Assembly: GCA_009760855.2 (NCBI GenBank)
Contig: WPIO01000016.1
Span: forward strand, 6,685,001-6,749,000
Direction of reading: 5' to 3'
Origin: Cristatella mucedo
Lineage: Eukaryota > Bryozoa > Phylactolaemata > Cristatellidae
Length of the DNA stretch: 64,000 nt
Shown: piece by piece, positions 21,525-35,807 of the stretch
Position numbering within the stretch: the stretch's first letter is position 1
Layout: the number at the start of each line of letters is the position of its first letter
Position numbers and translations under genes: made by a program
The notes under the pieces: generated by a model
Seen by the model: only the letters and a program-made list of their open reading frames with translations
Database searches by the model: none
What the model was told of the DNA's origin: nothing

Positions 21525-21827
21525 CGGTCAGATCGGTGACAAAGAGGTAGAGTTCTGCCACCGGACCGCATCCCATAAATGTGCATCCACGAACTGATAT
21601 GCTGTAGTAGCAGTGCTGCTTCATATTAGTGAATACAATCGTCGTAGAATTTTCCCGTTGTGACGAACTTGTGGAACCGTTTTGACATTCGTAAGACGAC
21701 CATGGCTGAATGTTCCATCCCACTAAATAGTACACCCGGTCTTTGACCACCATCTCGTTCCATCGCAGTTCAATAGCACTTGAGTTGCCGAATGTAACTC
21801 GCAAGCCTGTTGGCGCTTCGCTTGGAG
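21525..21827 (-). CDS. FN3-domain exon A2
   Basis: A 303-bp phase 1-1 FN3 exon. The acceptor ends TTTCACAG here (TTTTACAG in the other A exons) and the donor is CCG|GTAAGG. The encoded domain equals A3 and differs from A1 at residue 29 (MVVKDR instead of MVVNDR). It keeps SQREN and TTIVF of the first A subtype. Four Cys and three sequons (N15, N50, N60) are intact. Confidence 0.9.
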
Positions 21828-24800
21828 CTGTGAAATGCAGAAAAAGGCAAATAATAAGTTGGTGAACAGGGTCCTTCTAAGTCGCTTGTTTTGTGAGAAA
21901 CATGGAACTTCATTCTATTCGTAGCCTTTTGCATTTAAATGGACAAAATACCACATAAACTGTATTTTCCTTTATGTAGTAATGCGTTTAGATTTCTAAA
22001 GCGGATTGCCAAAGGATCAAACTGTTCTCCTAATGATTTCACATTAAAAGATGGTGATAATTCAATCGAACTTCGAAGAGGAAGGACATGATAATTCTTG
22101 TATTGACTAATTGTATAAATATCAGGACGATTTATTCGGCTGACCCTGACCATCGTAGTATCCACGCCAAAGTATGTTATACTTCGGACAATTTAATTTG
22201 CTTAGCCCAATGAATTAGCGATCGATGACCATGGACTGATCGCTGTGCTGCTCACCTGCCGCAGCTCTTCGGGTTGTTAACCGACTCTAAAACGCTGGAA
22301 AGCACGGGCGATAAAGCTAGAGAACAACCAATGACATTATTGGTTCCTCAGTTTAAAATAAACGAGTGGCTCACAAGTTAATGTACAGCACACCATATTT
22401 ATTCGAGGTTTTCTTAACCTGGATTAATTATGCTTGCATTTCCATCGGCACCCTCATGCTTCTTTTCAAATACGATTGAGTGCAGTCTGCTACGTAATAC
22501 TTTGTTAGGGCATATGAAGGTAGAGGTAAGAGCCATGCTTCAATTGTTCAATCCCTAAGACATTTTTTAATTAGCGAGTAGCTTTTAATTGCTTGATTGA
22601 GCACTACCTGAAAAGATGCACAATCATAGGAAGATGTACAGACTTTTGTACGTGTCGTGCTAATTGGGGCCTTTAAATGTCTTGCAACCTTAATCATTTT
22701 ATGAAAACTGCACGAAAAATGTGAAACTGCATTCAAGTCCAGGAGTGGTCACTTGGTGATGGTCTGCACGATATCTTGACGAACCGAGGTGAAACGACAG
22801 TAGCTCTTCTAAACGTTTAATGTCATGTTTGACTATTCCAGTTGTCCCTATTACTCTGGTTTGGCATTTGAATTGAACCACGGTAAACCTTTGACGTTGG
22901 CTTGTTCCAAGTAACTTAAACCTCCGTCATTAATAAAATATACCAGTTTACGTTAGTTTAATCGCGTTTGAATGTAAACATGGTTACTACTGACCACAGG
23001 AGAATTAATAGGTTCAATTTTCTATTGTAGCCTGATTGGCGGTTTCGAAAGAACTGTCCGAATGAAGTGAGCGATTGCAAACTTAAGCACGTTAATAATG
23101 ACAATAACATTAATGATAACATAGCACTTGTTGAAGAAACCTCAGAGTCCTCAACTTCTTTCTAGTTGCTTTAAATATCATGCAAAAGAGACGCGATCAG
23201 ATGGTTAGTGGTGGGGCACTTAGTAAACGTTAAGAACTACATGGTTAGCAGTGACATGAACATGGACAGCATGCAAGTGTGTTTAGTGGCAGCAAGCACA
23301 GTTTCAGCAAGGACAAGCACATAAAGGTAGAACCACAGTTATTCACCATATGCTCCGATAAATAGGTGAGTTTTTACTTTCTTTTTAATTGCAGTACATG
23401 AAGGGCATGTCATGAACGAAGTCATTACCTTTGTTACCACGATCTTTGCTCGCTTAGTTACGGTATCCAGCCAGTGCTAATTACTGTAGTAAACATGATT
23501 TCTCTATCCGGGTCTAATCGTGTCATCGGTTGCTACCTACTGTGTACTATACGGTTATACTAATTGATCCCGATTGAAATTTTCGAGCCCTTTTTCTGTG
23601 GTGCTACTGCAGCAATCTCAGGCCTTCCATTTCCACTACCTTGTACTAAGTTCACTCGTTGTATGAAATAATCAGTTGCGTTTTGCTTTTTTCAATAACC
23701 TGGGATTTATTTCAAACAGAGCTGCAAGTCACCTCTAAATCTCGACAAGTGCACAAGCACTAAATGCACATGCTATGTGGGCTTGAAGACAGCTCATTCA
23801 TCCCTAAAGGGGCCCAACAGGTATTGACAAGACGTAGAACCAAAAAACTGTAAACGATCTCCTGCTCAAAGAGCCAGCTAGTCCTTATGTCGGCCAGCGA
23901 CAGCTAAAGCCGGAAGCTGATTCGCTCGAGCAGGTAGAACATGGGAAGCTAGGTCAGTTGGCTCGTGACAAGCTCTCCTGCCCCTAAGCTGAACATGCTG
24001 GAGGGCGTCACCAAACACTGTGGGGACTTGAGCTCGAATGAAGGAGACTCTACCCAGTGAGCTAGTTGGTGAAAAGTGACAGCGAATGGCAATGTTTGTC
24101 CATTTCATAAATCCTTCTGGATCACACTAAGCAGCAGCATCATCAGGCAAACCAGCACTGGTAAAGAACTAACTTTGACTGGCTCCAACAGAAGCTCGAC
24201 TCACCTTGGCGTTTGCTCACTTGCTCAACTACTGGGAGCCCCAGACATGAACTACCTCCTGCTAATTATGCTGCAAGCACGTCTGTTAATGGCATTGCCA
24301 TCATTACGGCTACCATGGATGTCATATGTAAGGCAAATGCTAGTAGGCTGAAACCTGAATCGAGTCGAAGTAAACAGGTCAGTGACTGCTGATTGGCTAC
24401 CTTCAGTTTTCGAGTAAACCTAGCAGCCAGCCAGACTGGCAAAGTGAATGGTGATGATAAGAGGCTATTCGTGTTGGTCATCAGGGTAGGTCTATGGAGT
24501 CCTAAGGGCAACATAGAGACTCAACCCTTTTGCCCAGCAAGAGCGTTTTAGACGGCATCTCTCGGATTGACTCGGCTCGAAACGTATAGTATATTGGGCT
24601 AACTGCACTGGGAGTGCATGATTTCCCATGTTTTTGTGAAAACTCGTTGCACTCGGCAGCTTTACCCACCCTTGTCATCTTTCTGTAGACGTGCCCGAAC
24701 TCAATTAAGATGACTTGCAGGTCAGTAGGCTTGGTGAGCTGAAAGCCGGTGCAGTTTGACTTGTACTCAGGGCTAGATTTGGCGGCTTCTTTACCTTAGC

Positions 24801-26252
24801 ACCGGTGCTATTTCAACATAAGTGTGACCTGAGCATTAATCCTGTTCTATTTCTCAGTAGGCCCTCTGGTCACTTGCCAGCAGACCAAAGGTGGCCTGCT
24901 CCGATCTGGCGTCGGAGCAACTGCCAAGTGTGCTACTCGGAGGAGCTAGATCAAGCTGCTTTGAATTTCTTCGGCTGACATCGTGTAGGTTAGCGCCTTG
25001 CACAGCCCTGTGAGAACCAGCTCAGCTGCAAGCCATTTACTCGTAAATGGTCAAGGAGGTTATGTTGTTTTGGAAAATAGCCAAGCAACAGAGCTTGGTC
25101 GGTTCAAATACATAGAAAGGATAAGTGACAAACTTGTCCAAGATATACTAGTCTTAAGCTACAAGGTTGGCTGGGGAGCCATCGGGCATGCAGATCGGAT
25201 AGCTATTGGCTTTGCCTCCTCATCACGATCTGATCAGGCTTGATAGTGTTGCCTTGGCAGTCACTTATCGGCCTAGGTGCTCGTGATACTTAGCTAATTA
25301 ATAGTAGATGGCAGCTACTAAATTAGAAGTGGTTTCCTCAGTTAGTGCCGTACTCAGGTCAAGGTGAAACCTCTCAACCGGCTAGCCATGATGGAGATTG
25401 AACCAACAAGCCCTAGCCAGACGTTGGTCTCGATGGTGCCGAACCTCGAGGCAAACGGCTAGCTTCGATTGGCTGGTAAAGACAGGATAAATAGAGCCCA
25501 AATATGCACCCCGGCACCTGCACCACCCTGTACTGGTCAACTAATAAGTCCAGAATCATAGTTTCTGGAAGAGGTCTCTTTGCAGGTTATTGCATAACGC
25601 CTGTCTACTTACTTTCGGCAAGGAGTTAACATCACGGACCGGCTTGATGAAGGAGATGTCACTGAGTCAGCCCACGCATGTGCCTGCACACCTGTGATAC
25701 CTTAAATCTTTAAAGTGCAGCTATCGCCTTCTGCAACTCTACCATGTGAGTCGCTGTGAATCTGAAGAGTTTGATGGAAGGTTGTTGGTTGGCATCCGTG
25801 ATTTAGATACAGCACTTTAACTCGCATTCATTGATCAAATATAAAGTGACATGCTTAGATGAGAAGGCAGACAGTGGAGTATGTTTACCGTGCATGTAAT
25901 GGCTCCGGGTGAATTTAAAACATGGGTTATTGTCGCCAAAAGGACTCTAGGTATCGTTTCCAAATGAAAACTTTAACGAGTTCCGCAACTTATTCTGCAA
26001 GGAAAGAGTTGACCGTCGCCCACTATCTTCCGCCCAAAACAGAGAGGCAAGTTTGTTTTCCTTAAAGTATCGCAGAGAATGAGGGATTGAATAGACTGCC
26101 TCGGCATATCAATAGGATGCTCCTATATGCCGCAGTGGTTGTGGCTCCGTTGAAAAAATAACTGCGAGGCGTTTGTGCAGCTGAAATGAAGAAAACAGCT
26201 ACGACTCAAAGTAGTGGAGAATCGCACTTCCCGAAGCTGGTCGGATCCTTAC
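21828..26252 (-). other. Intron B2-A2
   Basis: 4425 bp, near-identical to the B1-A1 intron beyond its first kilobase. Old LINE remnant at about 23092-23420. Nothing else supported. Confidence 0.75.
23092..23420 (-). mobile_element. Old LINE remnant (unit A2)
   Basis: Near-identical to the copy at 13532. Confidence 0.6.
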
Positions 26253-26555
26253 CTGTTCGTTCGGTAACAAGGTAAAAGAGTTCTGCCACTTGACCGCATC
26301 CCATGTTTGTGCATCCACGAACTGACAGGGTGTAGTAGCAGCGTGACTTCATGTTAGTGAATACAATCATCGTAGAATTTACCGGTTGTGACGAACCTGT
26401 GAGACCGTTTCGACATTCGTAAGACGACCATGGATGAATGTTCCATCCCACTAAATAGTAAACAGTGTCGTTGATCACCATCTCGTCCCATTGCAGTTCA
26501 ACAGCACTTGAGTTGCTGAATGTAACTTGCAAGCCTGTTGGTGCATTGTTTGGCA
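26253..26555 (-). CDS. FN3-domain exon B2
   Basis: A 303-bp phase 1-1 FN3 exon with B-type acceptor (TTTCATAG) and donor (CAG|GTAAGG). The encoded domain is identical to B1. In the upstream intron it shares with B1 the 118/112-bp LINE tail that other B units lack, so B1 and B2 are sister copies. Confidence 0.9.
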
Positions 26556-26882
26556 CTATGAAATACAGAACAAAGCCAATAATAAGTCGGTGAACAGAGT
26601 CCTTCTAAGTCACTTGCGTTGAGGGAAACGTAGAGCTGCATTCTATTTGTAGCCTTTTGCATTTTAAATGGACAGCGTACCACATAAATTGCATTCTCCT
26701 TTGTGTAGTAATGTATTTAGATTTCTAAAGCAGTTAGCGAATGGATTAAATTGTTCACCTAATAATTGCATTATGCGAGATGGTGATAATTTCATCCAAC
26801 CTCCAAGCAAAAGAACATGAAAATCATGAAATTACTTAATCGTATAAATATCAGAACGAATTATTCGGCCGACTCTGGCCAT

Positions 26883-26994
26883 TTTATTTTACTTACTATT
26901 CTATTGCGTATCACTTTGCAGCAAATGTAAAGCGCCTAGAAAGAGATTAAGTTCTCTGAGGGCGCTTTATCAAGTGCCATATTATTATTATTAT
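26883..26994 (+). mobile_element. LINE 3'-end fragment (112 bp) in unit B2
   Basis: The same insertion at the same site as in B1, inherited by duplication. It is 6 bp shorter, the ATT tract having lost about two units, and has one substitution before the tail. Confidence 0.88.
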
Positions 26995-27927
26995 CAAAGT
27001 ATCTACGCCAAAGTATGTTATACGTCGGAAAATTCATTTTGCCTTGCCCAGTGAATTAGCGATCAATGGCCAAGGACCGATGGCAGTGCTGCTCTCCTGC
27101 TGAAGCACTTCGTGATATTAAGCAACTATAAAACGCAGGAAAGCTCACGGGATAAAGGTAAGTGAAAAACCAGTAAGATTCTCGGTTCTTCAGTTTGAAA
27201 TTAACGAACGGCTCACAAGTTAAAGTACAGCACTACATGTTTATTCTGGATTTTCCGAACCTCGATCAATTATGCTTGCATTTCCATCGGCACACTCATG
27301 CTACTTTTTGAATACGATTGAGTGCAGTCTGCTACCTAATACTTTGTTAGGGCATATTAAGGTAAAGGTAAGAGCCATGCCTCAAGTTTTTAATCCCGGG
27401 GACATTTTCAATTAGAAAATTCCTTTTAATTGCTGGATTGAGCACGACCTGAAACGATACACAATAATAGCAAGAGGTACAGATTTTTGTAGGCATCGTG
27501 CTAATGGGGCTTTTACATGTCTTCCAACCTTAATCGTGAAAACTGCACGAAAAATGTGAAACATCAATAAAGTCCAGGAGTGGTCACTTGGTGATGGTCT
27601 GAACAATATCTTGACGAACCGATGTGTAAAACGACAGCGGCTCGTGGATACGGTTGATGTCATGTTTATAATTCCATTGTCTCTATCACGCCTGTTGAGC
27701 ATTCGAGTTGATCCACGGCGAATTTCTAACGTTGGCTTGTTCAAAGTACCTTAAACCTCCGTGTTTATTGAAACTTACCAGTATACATTAGTTTAATCGC
27801 TCTTGAATGTGAACATGGTTACTACATCCGACAGAAGAAATAATAGATTCAATTTTCTATTGTAGCCTGATTGGCGGTTCCGTGAGAACTGTCTGAATGA
27901 AGTGAGCGATTGTAAACTTAAGCACGT

Positions 27928-28260
27928 TAATAACGACAATAACAATAATGATTATATAGCACTTGTTGAAGCACCCTCATAGACCTCAACCTCTTTCTAA
28001 TTGCCTTAAATTGCTTTAATGCAAAAGAGACGCGATCGGACGGTTAGTGGTAGAACGCTCAGTAAAAATTAAGAATAACATGGTCAGCATTGACATGCAC
28101 AGGTTCAGCAGGCAAGTGTGTTTAGTGGCAGCATGCACAGTTTCAGCAAGCACAAGCACATGAAGGTAGAACCACAGTTACCTACTGCATGCTGTGATAA
28201 TTAGATGAGTTTTTACTTTCTTTTTAAATGGAGTAAATGAAGGGCATGTCGTGAACGAAG
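27928..28260 (-). mobile_element. Old LINE remnant (unit B2)
   Basis: Near-identical to the copy at 18368. Confidence 0.6.
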
Positions 28261-31084
28261 TCATTACCGTTGTTGCCACGATCTCTGCTTGCTTAGTTAC
28301 GGTTGGCAGCTAGTGCCTATTACTTTAGTGACCAGGATCTCTCCATCCGGGTCATATCGTGTCATCGGTTGCTACCTACAGTCTACTATACGGTAATGCT
28401 AATTGATCCCGATTGAAATGTTCGAGCCCTTTTTCTGCAGAGCTAATGCAGAAATCTCAGACCTTCCATTTCTACTAATTTGGACTAAGTTGACTCGTTG
28501 TATGTAATAACCAGTTGCGAGTTGCTTTTTTTCAATTACCTGGGATTATTTTCAGAGCTGCAAGTCGCCTCTAAATCTCGACAGGTGGACAAGCACTCAA
28601 TGCACATGCTACGTGGGCTAGAAGACGGCTTGTTCATCCCTAACGGGGTGTAGCAGGTATCGACAAGACGTAGAACCAGCAAACTGTAAACGATCTCCAG
28701 CTCGAAGAGCCAGCTAGTCCTCATGTCGGCCAGCGACAGCTTAGGCCGGAAGCTGATTTGCTCGAGCAGGGAGAACATGGGAAGCTAGGTCCGTTGGCAC
28801 GTGACAAGCTCTCCTGCCCGTAAGCTGACCATGCTGGACGGCGTCACCAAGCACTGTGGGGACTTGAGCTCGAATGAAGGAGACTCTACCCAATGAGCTA
28901 GTGGGTGACAAGTGTCAGCGAATGGGAATGCGTGTCCATTTATAAATCCTACTGGTTCACACAAAAAAGTAGCTGCATTAAGCAACCAGAACTAGTAAAT
29001 AACTAACTTGGACTGGCTCCAACAGAGGCTTGACTCACTTTGGCGTTTGCTCACTTGCTCAACTGCTGGGAGCCCCAGACTTGAAGTAGCTGCCACAAAA
29101 TGTGCTACAAGCGTGTCCGTTAATGGCATTGCCATCCTTACGGCTACCCTAGATGTCATAAGTACGGCAAATGTGAGTAGGTTGAATCCTGAATCTAGTC
29201 GCATTAAATAGTTAAGTGACTGCTGATTGGCTATCGTCAGTTTTCGAGTAAACCTAGCAGCCAATTAGACAGGCCAAGTGAATGGCCATGATAAGAGGCT
29301 ATTGGAGTAGGTCGTCAGGTTAGGTCATTGGAGTATTAAGGGTAACAGATAGACTTAACCCTTTAGCCAAGCAAGAGCAATCCAGACGGTGTCTCGCGAA
29401 TTACTCGGCCCAATACGTATAGCATATTGGGCTACCTGCCCAGGGAGTGCATGATTTTCCATGTTTTCTGAATACTCGTTGCATTCGGTGCTTCTCCTGA
29501 TCTTGTGATCTTTCAATGGACGTCACAGCCGTCAATTGAGATGACTGCCAGGACAGTATTCTTAGTGAGCTGAAAGCCGGTGAAGCTCTACTTGTACTCA
29601 GGGCTTGATCTGGCGGCTTCTTTACCTTAGCACCGGTGCAATTTCAGCATAAGTACGACCGAAGCGTAAATCATGTTCCGTTTCTCAGTAGGCCACTTGT
29701 TCACGTGCCGGAAGACTAAAGGCGGCCTGCTCAGATCTGGCGTCGGAGCAGCTGCCCAGTGTGCTACTCGTGGAAGCGAGGTGAGGCTGCTCTGAATTTC
29801 TTCGGCTGGCATCGTGTACGTTGGCGCCCTGCACAGCCGTGTGAGAAGCAGTGCTTCTGCAAACCATTCACTAGTCAATGGTCAAGAAGGTTATGGTTTT
29901 TTAGTAACCCAGCCAAGGAACAGAGCTTGGAGGAATCAAATACATAGAAAAGATACGAGACGACTTTGTCGAAGATGTACTAGTGTTAAGCTAACAAGGT
30001 TGGCTGAGGGAGCCATCGGGCATACAGATCGGAATGCTATTGGCTTCGCCTCGCTATCACGATCTAATCAGCCTTGCTGGTGTTGCCTTGGTAGTGACTT
30101 ATTGGCCTTCGTGTACGTGATAGTTAGCCAATTAGCAGTGAATGGCAGCTACAAAAGTAGAAGTGGTTTCTTCAGTCTGTGCTGTACTCAGGTTTAGCTG
30201 AAACCTCTCAACGGGCTATCTAGGAAGCAGATTGAGCCAATAAGCTGTCGCCAGGCGACGGTTTCGACGGTACTTCACCTCGAGGCACACGGCAAGTTTC
30301 GATTGGCAGGTAAAGACAGAATAAATAGAGCCCTAATGGGCAACCCGGCACCTGCAACTTCCTGTACTGGTCAACAGATTACTTCGGAATCCTAGTTTCT
30401 GAAAGAGGTCTCTTTGCCGGCTATATCAAAACGCCTGTCTACTTGCTATCGGCAAGGAGTTAACATCACGGACCGGCTTGCTGAAGGAGAACTCACTGAG
30501 TCAGCACACGTGTGTGCCTGCAAACCTGTGATACCTTAAATCTTTTTGGTTCAACTATCGCCGGCTGCAACTCTACCATGTGCATGGCTGTGAATCTGGA
30601 GAGTTTGATGGAAGGTTGTAGGCGTCTGTCATTTAGATACAGCACTTTAACTCGCAGCCATCAATCAGATATAAACTGAGATGCTTAGATGAAAAGGCAG
30701 ACAGTGGAGTACGTTTAACGTGCATGTAACGGCTCCGGGTGAATTTAAAAGATGGGTTATACTCGCCAGAAGGACTGTAGGTATCGTTGCCGAAAGTAAA
30801 CTCTCTTACGAGTTCCACAACTCAGTCGGCAAGGAAAGAGTTTACCGTCACCCATTATTTTCTGCCCAAAAACAGAGAGACAAGATTATTTTCCTTAGAG
30901 CATCACACGGAATGAGGGATTGAATAGACTGCCTAGGCATATCTATAGGATGCTCCTATATCGGGCTGTGGTTGCGGCTCCATTGAAAAAACAACAGCAA
31001 GTTCTTGGTGCAGCTGAAATTTACAAACAGCTACGAGTCTAAGTAGTGGAGAATAGCACTTCCCGAAGCTGGTAAGATCCTTAC

Positions 31085-31387
31085 CGGTCAGATCGGTGAC
31101 AAAGAGGTAGAGTTCTGCCACCGGACCGCATCCCATAAATGTGCATCCACGAACTGATATGCTGTAGTAGCAGTGCTGCTTCATATTAGTGAATACAATC
31201 GTCGTAGAATTTTCCCGTTGTGACGAACTTGTGGAACCGTTTTGACATTCGTAAGACGACCATGGCTGAATGTTCCATCCCACTAAATAGTACACCCGGT
31301 CTTTGACCACCATCTCGTTCCATCGCAGTTCAATAGCACTTGAGTTGCCGAATGTAACTCGCAAGCCTGTTGGCGCTTCGCTTGGAG
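31085..31387 (-). CDS. FN3-domain exon A3
   Basis: A 303-bp phase 1-1 FN3 exon. The acceptor ends TTTTACAG and the donor is CCG|GTAAGG. Its protein is identical to A2 (MVVKDR, SQREN, TTIVF). Sequence just upstream of the acceptor differs slightly from A2 (TTTTACAG against TTTCACAG, and a nearby single-base change), so conversion has not made the flanks identical. Confidence 0.9.
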
Positions 31388-34300
31388 CTGTAAAATGCAG
31401 AAAAAGGCAAATAATAAGTTGGTGAACAGGGTACTTCTAAGTCGCTTGTTTTGTGAGAAACATGGAACTTCATTCTATTCGTAGCCTTTTGCATTTAAAT
31501 GGACAAAATACCACATAAACTGTATTTTCCTTTATGTAGTAATGCGTTTAGATTTCTAAAGCGGATTGCCAAAGGATCAAACTGTTCTCCTAATGATTTC
31601 ACATTAGGAGATGGTGATAATTCAATCGAACTTCGAAGAGGAAGGACATGATAATTCTTGTATTGACTAATTGTATAAATATCAGGACGATTTATTCGGC
31701 TGACCCTGACCATCGTAGTATCCACGCCAAAGTATGTTATACTTCGGACAATTTAATTTGCTTAGCCCAATGAATTAGCGATCGATGACCATGGACTGAT
31801 CGCTGTGCTGCTCACCTGCCGCAGCTCTTCGGGTTGTTAACCGACTCTAAAACGCTGGAAAGCACGGGCGATAAAGCTAGAGAACAACCAATGACATTAT
31901 TGGTTCCTCAGTTTAAAATAAACGAGTGGCTCACAAGTTAATGTACAGCACACCATATTTATTCGAGGTTTTCTTAACCTGGATTAATTATGCTTGCATT
32001 TCCATCGGCACCCTCATGCTTCTTTTCAAATACGATTGAGTGCAGTCTGCTACGTAATACTTTGTTAGGGCATATGAAGGTAGAGGTAAGAGCCATGCTT
32101 CAATTGTTCAATCCCTAAGACATTTTTTAATTAGCGAGTAGCTTTTAATTGCTTGATTGAGCACTACCTGAAAAGATGCACAATCATAGGAAGAGGTACA
32201 GACTTTTGTACGTGTCGTGCTAATTGGGGCCTTTAAATGTCTTGCAACCTTAATCATTTTATGAAAACTGCACGAAAAATGTGAAACTGCATTCAAGTCC
32301 AGGAGTGGTCACTTGGTGATGGTCTGCACGATATCTTGACGAACCGAGGTGAAACGACAGTAGCTCTTCTAAACGTTTTAATCTCATGTTTGACTATTCC
32401 AGTTGTCCCTATTACTCTGGTTTGGCATTTGAATTGAACCACGGTAAACCTTTGACGTTGGCTTGTTCCAAGTAACTTAAACCTCCGTCATTAATAAAAT
32501 ATACCAGTTTACGTTAGTTTAATCGCGTTTGAATGTAAACATGGTTACTACTGACCACAGGAGAATTAATAGGTTCAATTTTCTATTGTAGCCTGATTGG
32601 CGGTTTCGAAAGAACTGTCCGAATGAAGTGAGCGATTGCAAACTTAAGCACGTTAATAATGACAATAACATTAATGATAACATAGCACTTGTTGAAGAAA
32701 CCTCAGAGTCCTCAACTTCTTTCTAGTTGCTTTAAATATCATGCAAAAGAGACGCGATCAGATGGTTAGTGGTGGGGCACTTAGTAAACGTTAAGAACTA
32801 CATGGTTAGCAGTGACATGAACATGGACAGCATGCAAGTGTGTTTAGTGGCAGCAAGCACAGTTTCAGCAAGGACAAGCACATAAAGGTAGAACCACAGT
32901 TATTCACCATATGCTCCGATAAATAGGTGAGTTTTTACTTTCTTTTTAATTGCAGTACATGAAGGGCATGTCATGAACGAAGTCATTACCTTTGTTACCA
33001 CGATCTTTGCTCGCTTAGTTACGGTATCCAGCCAGTGCTAATTACTGTAGTGTAAACATGATTTCTCTATCCGGGTCTAATCGTGTCATCGGTTGCTACC
33101 TACTGTGTACTATACGGTTATACTAATTGATCCCGATTGAAATTTTTCGAGCCCTTTTTCTGTGGTGCTACTGCAGCAATCTCACGCCTTCCATTTCCAC
33201 TACCTTGTACTAAGTTCACTCGTTGTATGAAATAATCAGTTGCGTTTTGCTTTTTTCAATAACCTGGGATTTATTTCAAACAGAGCTGCAAGTCACCTCT
33301 AAATCTCGACAAGTGCACAAGCACTAAATGCACATGCTATGTGGGCTTGAAGACAGCTCATTCATCCCTAAAGGGGCCCAACAGGTATTGACAAGACGTA
33401 GAACCAAAAAACTGTAAACGATCTCCTGCTCAAAGAGCCAGCTAGTCCTTATGTCGGCCAGCGACAGCTAAAGCCGGAAGCTGATTCGCTCGAGCAGGTA
33501 GAACATGGGAAGCTAGGTCAGTTGGCTCGTGACAAGCTCTCCTGCCCCTAAGCTGAACATGCTGGAGGGCGTCACCAAACACTGTGGGGACTTGAGCTCG
33601 AATGAAGGAGACTCTACCCAGTGAGCTAGTTGGTGAAAAGTGACAGCGAATGGCAATGTTGTCCATTTCATAAATCCTTCTGGATCACACTAAGCAGCAG
33701 CATCATCAGGCAAACCAGCACTGGTAAAGAACTAACTTTGACTGGCTCCAACAGAAGCTCGACTCACCTTGGCGTTTGCTCACTTGCTCAACTACTGGGA
33801 GCCCCAGACATGAACTACCTCCTGCTAATTATGCTGCAAGCACGTCTGTTAATGGCATTGCCATCATTACGGCTACCATGGATGTCATATGTAAGGCAAA
33901 TGCTAGTAGGCTGAAACCTGAATCGAGTCGAAGTAAACAGGTCAGTGACTGCTGATTGGCTACCTTCAGTTTTCGAGTAAACCTAGCAGCCAGCCAGACT
34001 GGCAAAGTGAATGGTGATGATAAGAGGCTATTCGTGTTGGTCATCAGGGTAGGTCTATGGAGTCCTAAGGGCAACATAGAGACTCAACCCTTTTGCCCAG
34101 CAAGAGCGTTTAGACGGCATCTCTCGGATTGACTCGGCTCGAAACGTATAGTATATTGGGCTAACTGCACTGGGAGTGCATGATTTCCCATGTTTTGTGA
34201 AAACTCGTTGCACTCGGCAGCTTTACCCACCCTTGTCATCTTTCTGTAGACGTGCCCGAACTCAATTAAGATGACTTGCAGGTCAGTAGGCTTGGTGAGC

Positions 34301-35807
34301 TGAAAGCCGGTGCAGTTTGACTTGTACTCAGGGCTAGATTTGGCGGCTTTTTACCTTAGCACCGGTGCTATTTCAACATAAGTGTGACCTGAGCATTAAT
34401 CCTGTTCTATTTCTCAGTAGGCCCTCTGGTCACTTGCCTGCAGACCAAAGGTGGCCTGCTCCGATCTGGCGTCGGAGCAACTGCCAGTGTGCTACTCGGA
34501 GGAGCTAGATCAAGCTGCTTTGAATTTCTTCGGCTGACATCGTGTAGGTTAGCGCCTTGCACAGCCCTGTGAGAACCAGCTCAGCTGCAAGCCATTTACT
34601 CGTAAATGGTCAAGGAGGTTATGTTGTTTTGGAAAATAGCCAAGCAACAGAGCTTGGTCGGTTCAAATACATAGAAAGGATAAGTGACAAACTTGTCCAA
34701 GATATACTAGTCTTAAGCTACAAGGTTGGCTGGGGGAGCTATCGGGCATGCAGATCGGATAGCTATTGGCTTTGCCTCCTCATCACGATCTGATCAGGCT
34801 TGATAGTGTTGCCTTGGCAGTCACTTATCGGCCTAGGTGCTCGTGATACTTAGCTAATTAATAGTAGATGGCAGCTACTAAATTAGAAGTGGTTTCCTCA
34901 GTTAGTGCCGTACTCAGGTCAAGGTGAAACCTCTCAACCGGCTAGCCATGATGGAGATTGAACCAACAAGCCCTAGCCAGACGTTGGTCTCGATGGTGCC
35001 GAACCTCGAGGCAAACGGCTAGCTTCGATTGGCTGGTAAAGACAGGATAAATAGAGCCCAAATATGCACCCCGGCACCTGCACCACCCTGTACTGGTCAA
35101 CTAATAAGTCCAGAATCATAGTTTCTGGAAGAGGTCTCTTTGCAGGTTATTGCATAACGCCTGTCTACTTACTTTCGGCAAGGAGTTAACATCACGGACC
35201 GGCTTGATGAAGGAGATGTCACTGAGTCAGCCCACGCATGTGCCTGCACACCTGTGATACCTTAAATCTTTAAAGTGCAGCTATCGCCTTCTGCAACTCT
35301 ACCATGTGAGTCGCTGTGAATCTGAAGAGTTTGATGGAAGGTTGTTGGCATCCGTGATTTAGATACAGCACTTTAACTCGCATTCATTGATCAAATATAA
35401 AGTGACATGCTTAGATGAGAAGGCAGACAGTGGAGTATGTTTACCGTGCATGTAATGGCTCCGGGTGAATTTAAAACATGGGTTATTGTCGCCAAAAGGA
35501 CTCTAGGTATCGTTTCCAAATGAAAACTTTAACGAGTTCCGCAACTTATTCTGCAAGGAAAGAGTTGACCGTCGCCCACTATCTTCCGCCCAAAACAGAG
35601 AGGCAAGTTTGTTTTCCTTAAAGTATCGCAGAGAATGAGGGATTGAATAGACTGCCTCGGCATATCAATAGGATGCTCCTATATGCCGCAGTGGTTGTGG
35701 CTCCGTTGAAAAAATAACTGCGAGGCGTTTGTGCAGCTGAAATGAAGAAACAGCTACGACTCAAAGTAGTGGAGAATCGCACTTCCCGAAGCTGGTCGGA
35801 TCCTTAC
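31388..35807 (-). other. Intron B3-A3
   Basis: 4420 bp, A-side intron, first subtype. Old LINE remnant at about 32653-32980. Several private 1-2 bp differences. Confidence 0.75.
32653..32980 (-). mobile_element. Old LINE remnant (unit A3)
   Basis: Near-identical to the copies at 13532 and 23092. Confidence 0.6.

Larger units (their letters stand above)
12267..21827 (-). repeat. A/B dimer repeat, copy 1
   Basis: 9561 bp, measured from one A-exon start to the next. It contains intron, exon B1, intron and exon A2. It carries the 118-bp LINE tail at 17318. The first ~1 kb (to about 13.26 kb) matches dimers 4-5 at diagnostic sites, while the rest of the A-side intron matches dimers 2-3. Confidence 0.9.
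26556..31084 (-). other. Intron A3-B2
   Basis: 4529 bp, B-side intron with a LINE tail (26883-26994) and the old LINE remnant (about 27928-28260). Confidence 0.75.
21828..31387 (-). repeat. A/B dimer repeat, copy 2
   Basis: 9560 bp, containing exons B2 and A3. It is nearly identical to copy 1 by eye across both introns and also carries the LINE tail (26883-26994), with a shorter ATT tract. A few 2-4 bp tandem duplications are private to it, for example at about 25787 and 27624. Confidence 0.9.
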
